Assembly: GCA_964247055.1 (NCBI GenBank)
Contig: OZ176058.1
Span: 310,001 to 374,000 of the forward strand
DNA: 64,000 nucleotides
Direction of reading: 5' to 3'
From: Paragordius varius
Taxonomy: Eukaryota; Nematomorpha
A model generated the notes under the pieces. The model was not told the DNA's origin. It did not search any database and worked only from the letters and a program-made list of their open reading frames with translations. The position numbers and the translations under genes are program-made. Of the stretch, positions 1 through 10,400 are shown piece by piece. Every line of letters starts with the position of its first letter. Position 1 is the first letter of the stretch.

Positions 1-162
1 TTTTTTTTATTTTTTTATTCAAAAATTTGAAAAAAATTCGCAAAAATTGATTAATTTTTATATATTTTTTATAAATTTATATAATAAAAATATAAATAAA
101 ATATAAATTTATAATTTTTTAATATAAGTTAAATAAATTTTTTTATTCAAAATTTTGAAAAA

Positions 163-196
163 AATGCGCAGTCGCCTATTGGTCGAAAATTGATTT
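163..196 (+). repeat. Copy of the NDUFB5 exon head, copy A
   Basis: The acceptor region gcgcag and the first ~25 nt of the exon (CCTATTGGTCGAAAATTG) recur about 400 bp upstream of the real exon at 570, and the reading then dissolves into A/T runs. A shorter remnant (atgcgcaaaaattgat) lies near 349-365 and another near 36-54. All read as tandem duplicates of intron end plus exon start. The ATTGG in them is coding, not a CCAAT promoter box. Confidence 0.75.
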
Positions 197-569
197 TTAA
201 TTTTTATAAATAATTCATTTTTTGAAAATTTTTTTAATATATAAATAAAATATTAACAATATATAAAATTTATAATTATTTAATAAAAGTTTTTTAATTA
301 TTTTATTTTATTTATTTATTTATTTTTATTCAAAAATTCAAAAATAAAATGCGCAAAAATTGATATTTAATTTTTATATATTTTTTTTTGAAAATATTGA
401 ATAAAGATTATATATTAATTATTAATATTTTTTAAAATGTTGAAAATTATAATTTTATAATTATTATATATTTTTAAATATTTATTATTTTTTTAAAATT
501 ATAAGTTATTTTTATAAATTTTTTTTATTATTTTATTTAAAAATTCAAAAATTTGAAAAAAATGCGCAG

Positions 570-676
570 TCTCCCATTGGTCGAAAATTGATAAAGATGA
601 GTGGTCAGAATTTTGCACGTGACTATGAAAGAGAATTTGAATTTATAGAAAATAAATTTGAAACTATGAAATGGAG
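570..676 (+). CDS. NDUFB5: NDUFB5 copy A penultimate exon
   Basis: The exon is 107 nt, 35 codons plus 2 nt, reading SPIGRKLIKMSGQNFARDYE and ending ETMKW. The acceptor is gcgcag|TCTCCC and the donor is TGGAG|gttt. SPIGRK lines up with HPISRW after the IPEGY exon of animal NDUFB5. Copy B has L in place of M at residue 10 of this exon. Confidence 0.8.
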
Positions 677-2190
677 GTTTATTTAATTTAATTTAATTAA
701 ATAAAAATTAAAAAAATAATTTATTAAATTAATTTAATATTTAATAATTATTTTCAATTTTAATATATTTTTTATTTATTAGTATTATTAAAAAATTCAA
801 AAATTTTAATATTTAATAATTATTTTTAGAAATTTTGTATTTTAATTTTAATATTTTTTATATTATTAGTATTATTTTTAAAATGATTTTTGAAAATTTT
901 GTATTTTAATTTTAATATATTTTTTATATTATTAGTATTATTTTAAAATTTAAAATTAAAAATTAATTTATTAATTTTATTTAATATATTTTTTATATTA
1001 TTGATATAATTTTTAAAATTATATTAATTTAAGTTATTTATTTTTGTAATAAATATAATTTTATTATTTTAAAATTTAATATCTTTATTATTTATTTATT
1101 TTAAATTTTTTTAAAAATAATTATTTTTTAATTTGATATATATATTTTTATAATAACTATTTTTATTTATTATTTAAAATGTTTAAGTTTTTTATATAAT
1201 AAAATTTTTTAATTTGATATATTTTTTAAAAAAATTATATTTTTTTTACATATTAATCTTAATTTGATTGTCTTTTCCATTTCAAATAATATAATAATTA
1301 TATTTTATTATTTATTTTTTTTTAAAAAAATTAAATTATTTTTTTCATTTTAAATTTTTATTTATTCCAAAAAATTATATTTTTTATTTAATTTAGTTTT
1401 TTATTTAATTTTCATTTAAATCCCTTTATTTATTTAATAAAATAATTTTTTATGAATTTAAATTTTTATTTTTTTTCATTTTTCATTTTTTTTTAAAAAG
1501 CATTTTATTTTTTTTCAAAAATTTAAATTTTTATTTTTTTTTCAATTTTTATTTTTTTCATATGGTTTATCATAATTTTATTTAATAAAATATATATTTT
1601 TTCCATATTCATTTTTTAACTTTTTACTATAAAATATTTAATTTTAAATTTATTTTATAAAATTTAAAAATTTTAATTTTTTCATTTAAATTTTTATTTA
1701 TTTTATAAAAAATTTTAATTTTTTCATTTAATTTATTTATTTATTTCATAAAATATTTATTTTTTTATATTTAAATTTTTTATTCTTTTTATATTTTTTA
1801 TTTATTTTTATAAAATTTTATTTATTTTATAAAACATTTAATTCTAATTTTTTTATTTATTTCATAAAATTTTTTTTAATTTTTAATTTATATTAAAAAA
1901 ATTAAATTATTTTATTTTAAATATTTATTTAAATTTTTAATCATAATTTAATATTTAAATTCGCTTTTAAATTTTTCTTTTTAAACATTTTTTTCTCATT
2001 CATTCACACATCACCTGTTGTGGTTGTCAGATGGGCAAAACAGCTGTTTCGCGACATGAATCGCACTAATCGTGATACCACTTACTTGTACCATGTGCCA
2101 TATGACACGAGGTATGTGGACAAGAGCTTGGCCAAGGATCGTTCCTTTGAGGAAAGCCGGGGCGATGATTATGGACGCCTTCATAGATAA
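570..2190 (+). CDS. NDUFB5: NDUFB5 (complex I SGDH subunit), copy A, 3' part: two exons
   Basis: This is an accessory subunit of the membrane arm of mitochondrial NADH:ubiquinone oxidoreductase. Exons 570-676 and 2031-2190 join in phase 2 across a 1.35 kb intron (donor AG|gttt, acceptor gtcag|A) and give 88 residues up to a TAA stop. The ungapped match to the C-terminal third of animal NDUFB5 covers the YER motif, an IE pair ten residues on, and TYLYHVPYDTRYVDKS in place of the human WYYYETIDKELIDHS region. The upstream exon, which copy B has at 4855-4898, must lie left of the window. The tail after the family C-terminus (AKDRSFEESRGDDYGRLHR) is about 18 residues longer than I recall for human. 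SMIM13 converges on it. Both copies are open in these exons, so I cannot say which one is used. Copy A is the better candidate for the full gene, because copy B has no recognisable 5' exons. Confidence 0.8.
677..2030 (+). other. NDUFB5 intron, copy A
   Basis: A/T low-complexity DNA with no exon seen. It aligns over long stretches with 6060-7313, the same intron in copy B, including a shared block around 1190-1300 and 6660-6780. The acceptor side (ttcattcattcacaca then tcacctg) resembles motifs that recur in the downstream array. Confidence 0.75.
2031..2190 (+). CDS. NDUFB5: NDUFB5 copy A terminal exon
   Basis: The exon starts after gtggttgtcag and ends at TAA. It encodes WAKQLFRDMNRTNRDTTYLY and, after the conserved VPYDTRYVDK, the tail ending YGRLHR. 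The stop is followed seven bases later by the palindrome ACAGCTGT. The last ~95 nt of this exon is the seed of the tandem array that follows. Confidence 0.82.
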
Positions 2191-4100
2191 AAACAGCTGT
2201 TCTATTAAATTTCGAAATCAGCTGATTTTTTACAGTCATTTATTTATTCGCGATCACCTGATTTTTTTGTATAATAAATGACTTCTATGTGAAAACATTA
2301 ATAAAACATTGTTATCAAACATAATTTATATGCATTTTCGATGACATTTTTTTGGATTTCCTTCAATAAATACAATTTGCAATCACTTTAGTATTTTAGT
2401 TATCGATTGAATTTGAAATTATTTTTTGTGTTTTATGAATTATATGACACGAGGTATGTGGACAAGAGCTTGGCCAAGGATCGTTCCTTTGAAGAAAGTC
2501 GAGGCGATGATTATGGACGCCTTCATAGATAAAAACAGCTGTAATATCGAAATCAGCTGATAAAAACAGCTGTTTTGGGAATTGGCTATTTGATGACTTT
2601 TTTGTATAATAAATGTCTTTTTTGTGAAAACATTAATAAACATTTTATATCAATCACAATTTATTTGCATTTTTTCGATCATATGATTTGGATTTCCTTT
2701 AATAAATCTAATTTGCAATGACTTTAATATTTTAGTTATTGATAGAATTTAAATTAGTTTTATGTGTTTTATAGTTTTGAATAATTTTTAAAGTATCATT
2801 TACCATATGACACGCGGTATGTGGACAAGAGCTTAGCCAAGGATCGTTCCTTTGAGGAAATTCGAGGTGATGATTATGGACGCCTTCATCGATAAAAACA
2901 GCTGTAATATCGGAATCAGCTGATAAAAACAGCTGTTTTTGAGAAATATCTACTGTGTGAAAACATTAATAAAACATTTCATATCAAATATAATTTGCAT
3001 TTTTAATGATATATATTTTAGATTTCCTTTAATAAATATAATTTGCAATCACTTTAGTATTTTAGTTATTGATAGAATTTGAAATTAAACAAATTTAGTA
3101 TCATAAATTATATATGAAACACGAGGTATGTGGACAAGAGCTTGGCCAAGGATCGTTCCTTTGAAGAAAGTCGGGGTGATGATTATGGACGCCTTCATAG
3201 ATAAAAACAGCTGTTTTCTTTTACGATCGAATCAGCTGATAACAACATTTTTTTTTGGAATCGGCTATGTGAATTTTTATATAATAATGGGTTTTTTAAT
3301 TTCATGATGGTTGGAAATGTTTTTTTCAGTCATTTATTTATTCGCGATCACCTGATTTTTTAAAATGTCATCTATGTTATAAAAACATATTATATCAAAC
3401 ACAATTTATATGCATTTTTGATAATATGATTTTAGATTTCCTTAAATAAATATAATTTGCAATTTAGTATTTTAGTTATTGATAGAATTTAAAATTATTT
3501 ATAATTGTGAGCAAATTTAAAAGTATTATGAATATTTTATGAGACACGAGGTATGTGGACAAGAGCTTAGCTAAGGATCGTTCATTTGAGGAAAGTCGGG
3601 GCGATGATTATGGACGCCTTCATAGATAAAAACAGCTGTATTTTTAGTTTTAAAGATCACCTGATTTTTTAAAATGTCATTTATGTTATAAAAACATTTC
3701 ATATCAAACATAATTTATATGCATTTTCAATGATATTTTGGATTTCTTTAATAATTATAATTTGCAATCATTTTAGTATTTTAGTTATTGATAGAATTTG
3801 AAATTAGTTTTATGATTTTATAATAGTGAGCAAATTAAAAGTATCATGAATTATATTAGACACGCGGTATGTCGACAAGAGTTTAGCTAAAGATCATTCT
3901 TTCAAAGATAGTAGAAGCGAATATGGATGTTTTCATAAATAAAAACTCCGAAATTTACGATCAAATCAGCTGATGTTTCTGAAAACCAGCTGTGCCATTT
4001 TTTGTTATGGTAAAATTTGTTAAATTACGAAATAAAATAATTTGTTGTTAAACAACTGTTTTCATTCATTCATCAATCACCTGATTTTTAAAATAGGATT
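2191..4100 (+). repeat. Tandem array of the NDUFB5 terminal-exon tail, copy A
   Basis: Five further copies of the last ~95 nt of the coding exon (from ACACGAGGTATGTGGACAAG to CATAGATAA plus ACAGCTGT) begin near 2448, 2810, 3118, 3542 and 3857; the last is decayed. The period is 300-430 bp. Spacers share ATCAGCTGAT, a cgcgatcacctgatttt motif and a stretch with ttgcaatcactttagtat. Copies keep the exon frame and stop, but most lack the upstream half of the exon. The region from 3960 to 4425 is spacer sequence, an (AT)n run at 4119-4150 and A/T DNA. Confidence 0.9.
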
Positions 4101-4120
4101 TTTAGAAAATTTTTTATAAA

Positions 4121-4151
<31 letters not shown>

Positions 4152-4425
4152 AATATAATTCCCAGTTTAAATATTTAAAATCGCTGATATATTCAAATAT
4201 ATATTTTTTTACATTAATTTATTTTCATAAATTTATATGGCTATAAATAATACTAAATATGAATACCAAAATTAGTTTATATTTAATTTTTAAAAAAATT
4301 TATATATAATTTTTATATAATTTCAAAATTTTAAAATAAGATTTAAATATAAAATTAAAATATTTTTAATAAAATTTATATATATAATTCAAAATTTATT
4401 TAAAATTTTTTTTTCTTTAATTAAA

Positions 4426-4619
4426 TTAATCTTCTTTTTTGTCAGTTAGACAACTTTCTTCTGCCTTTAAGTTTCCGCTAAAATCGCATTCATTCACGCG
4501 ATCACCTGATTTTCTCGTCAGCTGTTTTTGGCGGACATTTTGCTGCTGATTATTTATTCCAGATAATTCTCTCACAAATTGGAATTGAAGCAAAATATAT
4601 TTCCAGATAATGTACCAAC
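4426..4619 (-). CDS. SMIM13: SMIM13-like exon 2, duplicated copy without its own exon 1
   Basis: An open 3' exon of 194 nt on the minus strand, with acceptor ttttttag|GT and a TAA stop. It encodes WYIIWKYILLQFQFVRELSG and then a polar tail ending TDKKED. It is nearly identical to exon 2 of the complete gene at 13225-13421, differing by a few codons and one 3-bp length change, so the frame is kept. I see no SMIM13 exon 1 between here and 13.2 kb. It could be used only by long-range splicing from the exon at 14.5 kb; otherwise it is a duplicated relic. Confidence 0.75.
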
Positions 4620-4854
4620 CTAAAAAAGTATTTTATAAAAAAAAATTAAATTTTAAAAATATATAAATTTTAAAAAATATTTCAAAAAAGTGCTGATATT
4701 TATAATATTATAAAAGTTTTTAAAATATATTTTTAAAATATGTTGAAAATTTATAAATTATTTAAAATTAAATAAAAAATAATTATTTATTTCCAATAAA
4801 AATATTTAATTATTTAATTTTTAAATTATTTTTAAGGACCAGCTGTTTTGACAG
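4620..4854. other. Junction between duplication copies A and B
   Basis: A/T DNA holding the breakpoint of the segmental duplication. It lies between the SMIM13 exon 2 copy on the left and the first NDUFB5 copy B exon on the right. The right part, aaggaccagctgttttgacag, serves as the acceptor of that exon. No other feature is seen. Confidence 0.6.
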
Positions 4855-4898
4855 AAATTCCTGAAGGATATATACCTGAAGAATATGAATATTATAAA
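4855..4898 (+). CDS. NDUFB5: NDUFB5 copy B exon IPEGY
   Basis: The exon is 44 nt, 2 nt plus 14 codons (IPEGYIPEEYEYYK). The acceptor is ttttgacag and the donor is AAA|gttta. The counterpart of copy A is outside the window. Confidence 0.82.
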
Positions 4899-7473
4899 GT
4901 TTATAATTTATTTTATTTTTTGTAAATTTATTAAAAAATATAAAATTTTTATTATAATTTTTTAATTAATATTTTTAAATTTTATATTAAAATTTTTTGT
5001 GTTAATTAAAAATTATTTTTTAAAAAAAATTTATTAATTATAATAATTTATAAACAAATATTTCTTTATTTATTATTTTAATGATTATATTTTATATTTT
5101 TTTTTATCAAAATTAATTAATTTATTTATTTATTTAAATTATTATTTTTTAAATTTTTTATTTAATATTTTTAATTATTTATTTAAATGAATATAATTAT
5201 ATTTTAAATTTTTTTATCAAAATATTTTTATTTATTTATTTATTGTAAAAATATTATAAATAATAAATGTTTTATTGTCTTAAAAATTTTATTGAAAAAA
5301 AATTATTTTTAAATTGATTTTTAATTTTTTTAGTAATTTTATTTTAATTTTTTTCTAATTAAAATTCATATTTTATTTATTATATTATATAAATATATTT
5401 TAAATATTTAAACATTAAAAATATAAATAAAATATAAATTTCTATTTTAATAAAAGTTTTTTTAATTATTTTATTTATTTTATATAAGTTAAATAATTTT
5501 TTTTATTCAAAAATTCAAAAATTTGAAAAAAAATGCGCAGTCTCCTATTGGTCGAAAATTGATTTTTAATTTTTATAATAATTTTTTTTGAAAATATTTT
5601 AATATTTAATATTTTTAATAACAAAAATTAAATTTTTAAATGTCATAATATAAGTTTTTTTAATTATTTATTTAAATAATAAGTTACTTTTATTTTTTTT
5701 TTTATTAATTTATTCAAAGATTTAAAATTTTGAAAAAAATGCGCAGTCTCCTATTGGTCGAAAATTGATTTTTATAAACAATTTTTATTTTATTATTTTT
5801 GAAAATATTGAATTTTAAATTTTTTCTAATATTAAATCAAGCTATTAATAATAACTATTAATATTTTAAAAATAAATAAAATATAAATTTATAATTTTTT
5901 AATATAAGTTAAATAAATTTTTTTATTCAAAAATTTGAAAAAAAATGCGCAGTCTCCTATTGGTCGAAAATTGATAAAGCTGAGTGGTCAGAATTTTGCA
6001 CGTGACTATGAAAGGGAATTTGAATTTATCGAAAATAAATTTGAAACTATGAAATGGAGGTTTATTTAATTTAATTAAATAAAAATTAAAAAAAAATAAT
6101 TTAAATTAATTTTTATTTTCAATTTTTATTTATTAATTAATTATTATTATTATTTTAATTTATTAATTTTAATATATTTTTTATATTATTAGTATTAGTT
6201 TTAAAATTATATTTAAATATTTAAAAATTATTTTTAGAAATTTTGTATTTTAATTTTAATATTTTCTATATAAATTTTATATTTTCAATTTTTATTTAAA
6301 TTATTAATATTATTAAAAATTTTAATATATTTTTTATATTATTGGTATAATTTTTCAAATTTTTTTTTAATATATTAATTTCAATGTATTTTTTAAATTA
6401 TTAGTATTATTTTTAAAATATATTAAAGATTATTTTTAGAAATTTTGTATTTTAATTTTAATATATTTTTTATATTATTACAATTATTTTTAAAATATTA
6501 ATTTAAATTACCAATTTTTGTTAACATATATAACTCATTATGTTTAAATATACTATATTATTATTTATTTATTTATTAAATTATTTTATTTATTCAGTAT
6601 TTCTTTTTTCCAAAAAATTATTATTTTTATAATAACTATTTTTATTTATTATTTAAAATGTTTAAGTTTTTTATATAATAAAATTTTTTAATTTGATATA
6701 TTTTTTAAAAAATTATATTTTTTTACATATTAATCTTAATTTGATTGTCTTTTCCATTTCAAATAATATAATAATTATATTTTATTATTTATTTTTTTTA
6801 AAAAAATTAAATTATTTTTTTGATTTTAAATTTTTATTTATTCCAAAAATTATATTTTTTATTTAATTTAATTTTTTATTTAAGTTTCATTTAAATCCCT
6901 TCATTTATTTAATAAAATAATTTTTTATGAATTTAAATTTTAACTTTTTTTCATTCTTCATTTTATTTTTTTTTCAAAAATTTAAATTTTTATTTTTTTT
7001 TAATTTTTATTTTTTTCATATGGTTTATCATAATTTTATTTAATAAAATATATTTTTTTTCCATATTCATTTTTTAACTTTTTACTATAAAATATTTAAT
7101 TTTAAATTTTTTTTATAAAATTTAAAAATTTTAATTTTTTCATTTAAATTATTATTTTTTTATAGTATAACATAATTTTTTTATGTATTTATAACTTATT
7201 TAAATTCTTTATTTTTTTTATAAATAATTTAATTTAAATTTTCATTATTTAAATCCATTTAATTATTAAACATCTGTTTTCATTCATTCACACATCACCT
7301 GTGTGGGTGTCAGATGGGCAAAACAGCTGTTTCGTGACATGAACCGCACAAATCGTGATACCACTTACTTGTACCATGTGCCATATGACACGCGGTATGT
7401 GGACAAGAGTTTGGCCAAGGATCGTTCCTTTGAGGAAAGTCGGGGCGATGATTATGGACGCCTTCATAGATAA
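4855..7473 (+). CDS. NDUFB5: NDUFB5 copy B, 3' part: three exons
   Basis: Exons 4855-4898, 5953-6059 and 7314-7473 splice in matching phases (phase 0, then 2) to give 102 complete codons and a stop. The first exon reads IPEGYIPEEYEYYK, which matches the human IPEGYVPEHWEYYK closely and makes the identification firm. The other two repeat the copy A exons with mostly silent differences. The exon coding the transmembrane segment and mitochondrial presequence is not visible upstream, where SMIM13 exon 2 intervenes. Copy B is therefore either a 5'-truncated duplicate or an alternative set of 3' exons for a gene starting left of the window. Its terminal exon is followed by a much longer tail array than copy A. 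Confidence 0.8.
5530..5772 (+). repeat. Two upstream copies of the NDUFB5 exon head, copy B
   Basis: At 5531-5562 and 5741-5772 the string gcgcag|TCTCCTATTGG, with the following GTCGAAAATTGAT, repeats the start of the real exon at 5953. Spacing is about 206 bp. Both copies preserve a usable AG acceptor and the first eight codons, then run into A/T sequence. Confidence 0.85.
5953..6059 (+). CDS. NDUFB5: NDUFB5 copy B penultimate exon
   Basis: The exon is 107 nt with the same boundaries as 570-676. It encodes SPIGRKLIKLSGQNFARDYE and ends ETMKW plus AG. Differences from copy A are largely silent (for example AGG for AGA, ATC for ATA), with M to L at residue 10. Confidence 0.82.
6060..7313 (+). 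other. NDUFB5 intron, copy B
   Basis: A/T-rich intron homologous to 677-2030. It contains no exon or transposon that I recognise. It ends with a catctgttttcattcattc motif and the acceptor gtgtcag. Confidence 0.7.
7314..7473 (+). CDS. NDUFB5: NDUFB5 copy B terminal exon
   Basis: The exon is 160 nt, an A completing the split codon and then 53 codons including TAA. The protein is the same as copy A. Synonymous differences include ACGCGG for ACGAGG and AGT for AGC. It is followed at once by aaacagctgt and the expanded array. Confidence 0.82.
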
Positions 7474-10400
7474 AAACAGCTGTTGGATTAAATATCAAAA
7501 TCAGCTGATGTTTTTGAAAATCTATCTTCTGTGTGAAAACATTAATAAAACATTATAATCAATTTATATGCATTTTCGTTAATATGATTTTACCTTTAAT
7601 AAATATAATTTGCAATCACTTTAGTATGTTAGTTATAGATAGAATTTGAAATTAAACAAATTTGAAAGTATCATGAATTTTATAAGAAACGAGGTATGTG
7701 GACAAGAGCTTGGCCAAGGATCGTTCCTTTGAGGAAAGTCGAGGCGATGATTATGGACGCCTTCACAGATAAAAACAGCTGTGTCCTTAAATAGCCAAAT
7801 CAGCTGATTTTTTACAGTCATTTATTTATTCGCGATCACCTGATTTTTTTGTATAATAAATGACTTCTATGTGAAAACATTAATAAAACATTGTTATCAA
7901 ACATATTTTATATGCATTTTCAATAATATGAATTTGGATTTCCTTTAATAAATATAATTTGCAATCACTTTAGTATTTTAGTTATTGATTGAATTTGAAA
8001 TTAGTTTTTTGTGTTTAAAAGTTTTGAATAAATTTAAAAGTGTTCATGAATTATATGAAACACGCGGTATGTGGACAAGAGTTTGGCCAAGGATCGTTCC
8101 TTTGAGGAAAGTTGGGGTGATGATTATGGACGCCTTCATCGATAAAAACAGCTGTTGCCTTAAATATCAAAATCAGCTGATTTTTGTGAAAATGTATCTT
8201 CTGTGTGAAAACATTTAAAAACATTATTATCACAATTTATATGCATTTTCAATCATATGATTTTGGATTTCCTTTAATAAATATAATTGCAATCACCTTT
8301 TAGTATTTTAGTTATTGATAGAATTTAAAATTAGTTTTTTAATTTTTTAATTGTGAATAAAATTTAAAAGTATCATGAATTTTATGAGACACGAGGTATG
8401 TGGACAAGAGCCTGGCCAAGGATCGTTCCTTTGAGGGAAGTCGGGGCGATGATTATGGTCGCCTTCATAGATAAAAACAGCTGTTTGCTAAAATATCCAA
8501 ATCAGCTGATTTTTGAAAATGTCATCTATGTTATAAAACATCAATAAAACATTAATTCATATCAAACACATTTTATATGCATTTTCAATCATATGAATTT
8601 GGATTTCTTTAATAAATCTAATTTGCAATGACTTTGGTATTTTAGTTATTGATAGAATTTTAAAATGATTTTGATTTAATAGTTTTGAACAAATTTAAAA
8701 GTACCATTAATTTTATGAGACACGCGGTATGTGGACAAGAGTTTGGCCAAGGATCGTTCCTTTGAGGAGAGTCGAGGCGATGATTATGGACGCCTCCATA
8801 GATAAAAACAGCTGTAGGATTAAATAGCAATATCAGCTGATATTTGCATAATTAATGTCTTTTGTGTGAAAAAATTAATAAAACGTTTATTAAAACACAA
8901 ATTATATGCATTTTCAATGATATATATTTTGGATTTCCTTTAATAAATATTCGCAATCACTTTAGTATTTTAGTTAATAGAATTGAAATTAAACAAATTT
9001 AAAAATATTATAAATTTTATGAGACACGCGGTATGTGGACAAGAGTTTAGCCAAGGATCGTTCCTTCGAAGAAAGTCGGGGCGATGATTATGGACGCCTT
9101 CATAGATAAAAACAGCTGTTTGCTTAAATATTGAAATCAGCTGATAACAACAGCTGTTTTGTCATTTTCATTAATTTTATTAATTATTATATTGGAAATT
9201 AATTGTAATTCATTCGCTATCGCCTGATTTTTATAGAAAATAAAATTATGCTAATAAAATCATTTTGGATATTATTTTGTATAATGATTTAAGGCGATGA
9301 TTATTGACGCCTTCATAGATAAAAACAGCTGTTGGCTTAAATATCAAAATCAGCTGATTTTACAAATATGTATATTCTGTGTGGAAACATTAATAAATAT
9401 TATTATCAAACACAAATTATATGCATTTTCGATCTTATGATTTTAGATTTATTTTAATAAATATAATTTGCATTTTTATTTTAGATTTCCTTTAATAAAT
9501 ATTTGCAATCACTTTTTAATTATTGATAGAATTAAAATTAAACAAATTTAAAAATATCAAAAATATATAAGACACGAGGTATGTGGACAAGAGCTTGGCC
9601 AAGGATCGTTCCTTTGAGGAAAGTCGGGGCGATGATTATGGACGCCTTCATAGATAAAAACAGCTGTTTGCTTAAATATTGATATCAGCTGATTTTATAT
9701 TTTTTGGGCAGCTATGTGTTTTTTTTGTATTATTTTCATCATAATTGGAAATGCAGTTTAACAGTCATTTATTATTCGCGATCACCTGATTTTCGAAAAT
9801 GTCATCTAGGTTATAAAAACATTTCATATCAAACACAATTTATATGCATTTTCGATGATATCATTTTGGATTTTCCTTTAATAAATATAATTTGCAATCA
9901 TTTTAGTATTTTAGTTTTTGATTGAATTTGAAATTAGTTTTTGATTTTATAGTTTTAAATAAATTTAAAAGTGTTCATCAATTATATGAGCCACGAGGTA
10001 TGTGGACAAGAGCTTAGCCAAGGATCGTTCCTTTGAGGAAAGTCGGGGCGATGATTATGGACGCCTTCATAGATAAAAACAGCTGTTTTAATTTACGATC
10101 AAATCAGCTGGTATAAACGGCTGATTTGTCATTTGCATTTTTATATTAATTAAATTATTGGAATTGTATCATTCATTCGCTATCACCTGATTTATATAGA
10201 AAATAAAATTGTTCAGTCATGCTAATAAAATAAATTTAAATAATATTTTGTATAATGATTTAATAAAGGCGATGATTATGGACGCCTTCATAGATAAAAA
10301 CAGCTGCATGCTTAAATTTTGAAATCAGCTGATGTTTTTGGAAATGTATCTTTTGTGTGAAAACAATAAAACGTTTCATTAAAACACAATTTATATTTTA

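Noticed and set aside
4585-4627. ATGTACCAACCTAAAAAAG on the plus strand as a first exon
   Set aside because: The minus strand is a clear SMIM13 exon 2 here; the plus reading is only six codons and does not match the phase of the next exon.
5530-5772. Repeated ATTGG (CCAAT box) as a tandem promoter
   Set aside because: The same sequence begins the NDUFB5 exon and codes SPIGRK; the repeats are exon-start copies.
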